The notes below the pieces were generated by a model, which did not search any database, had not been told where the DNA came from, and saw nothing but the letters and a program-made list of their open reading frames with translations. Positions 63,475 to 64,000 of a stretch of 64,000 nt of DNA are shown piece by piece; within the stretch, counting starts at the first letter, position 1, and each line of letters starts with the position of its first letter. The position numbers and the translations under genes were made by a program. The DNA is from Rhizobium sp. WSM4643 (lineage in GTDB: Bacteria > Pseudomonadota > Alphaproteobacteria > Rhizobiales > Rhizobiaceae): contig NZ_CP104040.1 in assembly GCF_025152745.1 (NCBI RefSeq), positions 4,791,629 to 4,855,628 on the forward strand, read 5' to 3'.

Positions 63475-64000
63475 AATGCCCGCCTGTTAATTTTGCGTAA
63501 AATTCATCGTTGATATTGCCGTTTGATCCTGCCTAAATGGCTTCCAACAAAGGGCGCGGACATCACCTGCAGAGGCTCGGTTTTAACTGCCACGTCGGCA
63601 GGGCGATGAGTTTGTGCCTTTTGTTACGGAGCCTTGCGCTTCCGTTTTTTCAAGCACTCGACGGATTTGAGCCGTAACGTGGCTGTTACGGAGCGGGGAT
63701 GTTTTGTGCCTTCATTGGCCACACGTTTAAGGCGAGGCCAGCGGAGAAGGTTAAAGTTATATTGCGTTCGGGCTGGTCGGCCGAAAACGAGGTTCGACCG
63801 CCAGCCTGGCACGGAAAGCCGATGAAGGTTGCCGCATGAGCGCGCCACCTGCAACGGAGTTCTGCGCCGGTCCCTTATGGGGCAGTGTTTGAGTGAACCG
63901 GCAGGCGAGCGGCTCATGAGGATCCGTCAGCCCGCCAAAGCGGGGATGATCGGGCGGCCGTATTAGCGGATGCCGCCCGGTGGAATTGAAAGGCGGCATT
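63475..64000. other. Non-coding region at right edge (presumed long 5' region of dnaA)
   Basis: No credible gene. Structures seen: a terminator-like hairpin followed by TTTTTT (about 63626-63653), a perfect inverted repeat CCGTAAC-gtggct-GTTACGG (63672-63691) with a further GTTACGG at 63623-63629, and hairpin GGGCGGC / GCCGCCC (63952-63978). No TTATCCACA-type DnaA box was noticed. dnaA is expected just beyond the window from gene order in relatives. Confidence 0.5.

Noticed and set aside
63300..63500. 66-codon plus-strand frame in the right-edge region
   Set aside because: No ribosome site, odd composition, overlaps the AT-rich and GANTC region.
63475..64000. Chromosomal origin of replication
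   Set aside because: No cluster of DnaA boxes seen; in rhizobia the origin is usually reported near hemE rather than dnaA, so proximity alone is insufficient.

Overview
The window is chromosomal DNA from an alphaproteobacterium of the genus Rhizobium, most likely the R. etli / R. leguminosarum group. The evidence is the GC-rich coding bias, the gene content (PmtA phospholipid N-methyltransferase, FrcA-like single-domain sugar ABC ATPase, coaBC, ubiE-ubiB, fpg-enoyl-CoA hydratase-rpsT) and several copies of rhizobial intergenic palindromic (RIME-type) repeats. The right end (fpg, echA, rpsT, then a long non-coding region) is the arrangement that precedes dnaA in rhizobia; dnaA itself would lie just beyond the window. 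That adjacency is recalled, not seen. No tRNA, rRNA, IS element, phage gene or CRISPR array was found.

Left part (1-33.5 kb) is mostly housekeeping. It holds the end of a sugar-type ABC transporter with a fused double permease, MTA/SAH nucleosidase, thioesterase and DUF2252. A four-gene periplasmic operon follows (imelysin, di-heme cytochrome, second imelysin-like protein, DUF1513). Next come an RsmB-type RNA methyltransferase, RlpA, QueG, UppP, an NDUFA9-like protein, the pmtA-phosphatase-pyrF-DUF1330 operon, DnaN, RsmI-YraN, GshB, ComM, CysK and Dps. An EamA exporter with a divergent Lrp regulator, then GNAT-Dut, close the section.

Middle part (33.5-45.5 kb) has prfC, a LysR/GST divergent pair, a RidA/Lrp divergent pair, a GFA protein, an exported S10 carboxypeptidase and a CynX/NimT-type MFS transporter with a FadR-type regulator. 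A 43-bp near-perfect palindrome sits on the start codon of that regulator. Next to it is a 23-codon ORF with a strong ribosome-binding site and its own terminator. Pirin, a class II glutamine amidotransferase and coaBC complete this part.

Accessory part (45.5-58.4 kb) separates coaBC from ubiB, genes that are often neighbours in related bacteria. It contains two SDR enzymes, two decayed LysR genes (one frameshifted, one internally deleted), an MFS-VOC pair, and a minus-strand cluster. The cluster encodes a histidine-ammonia-lyase-like protein, a cyclic amidohydrolase, an M20 N-carbamoyl-type hydrolase, a DUF917 protein, a TfoX-like protein and a urocanase-like protein. The lyase homologue lacks the Ala-Ser-Gly triad needed to form the MIO cofactor and the urocanase homologue is altered in conserved motifs, so the cluster may act on something other than histidine. 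It is the best candidate here for an undescribed pathway.

Right end (58.4-64 kb): ubiB, ubiE, fpg, enoyl-CoA hydratase, rpsT and about 850 bp without a gene. That stretch carries seven GANTC (CcrM) sites within 271 bp and an exact TTAACCAT (CtrA-type) half-site, which suggests a cell-cycle control region.
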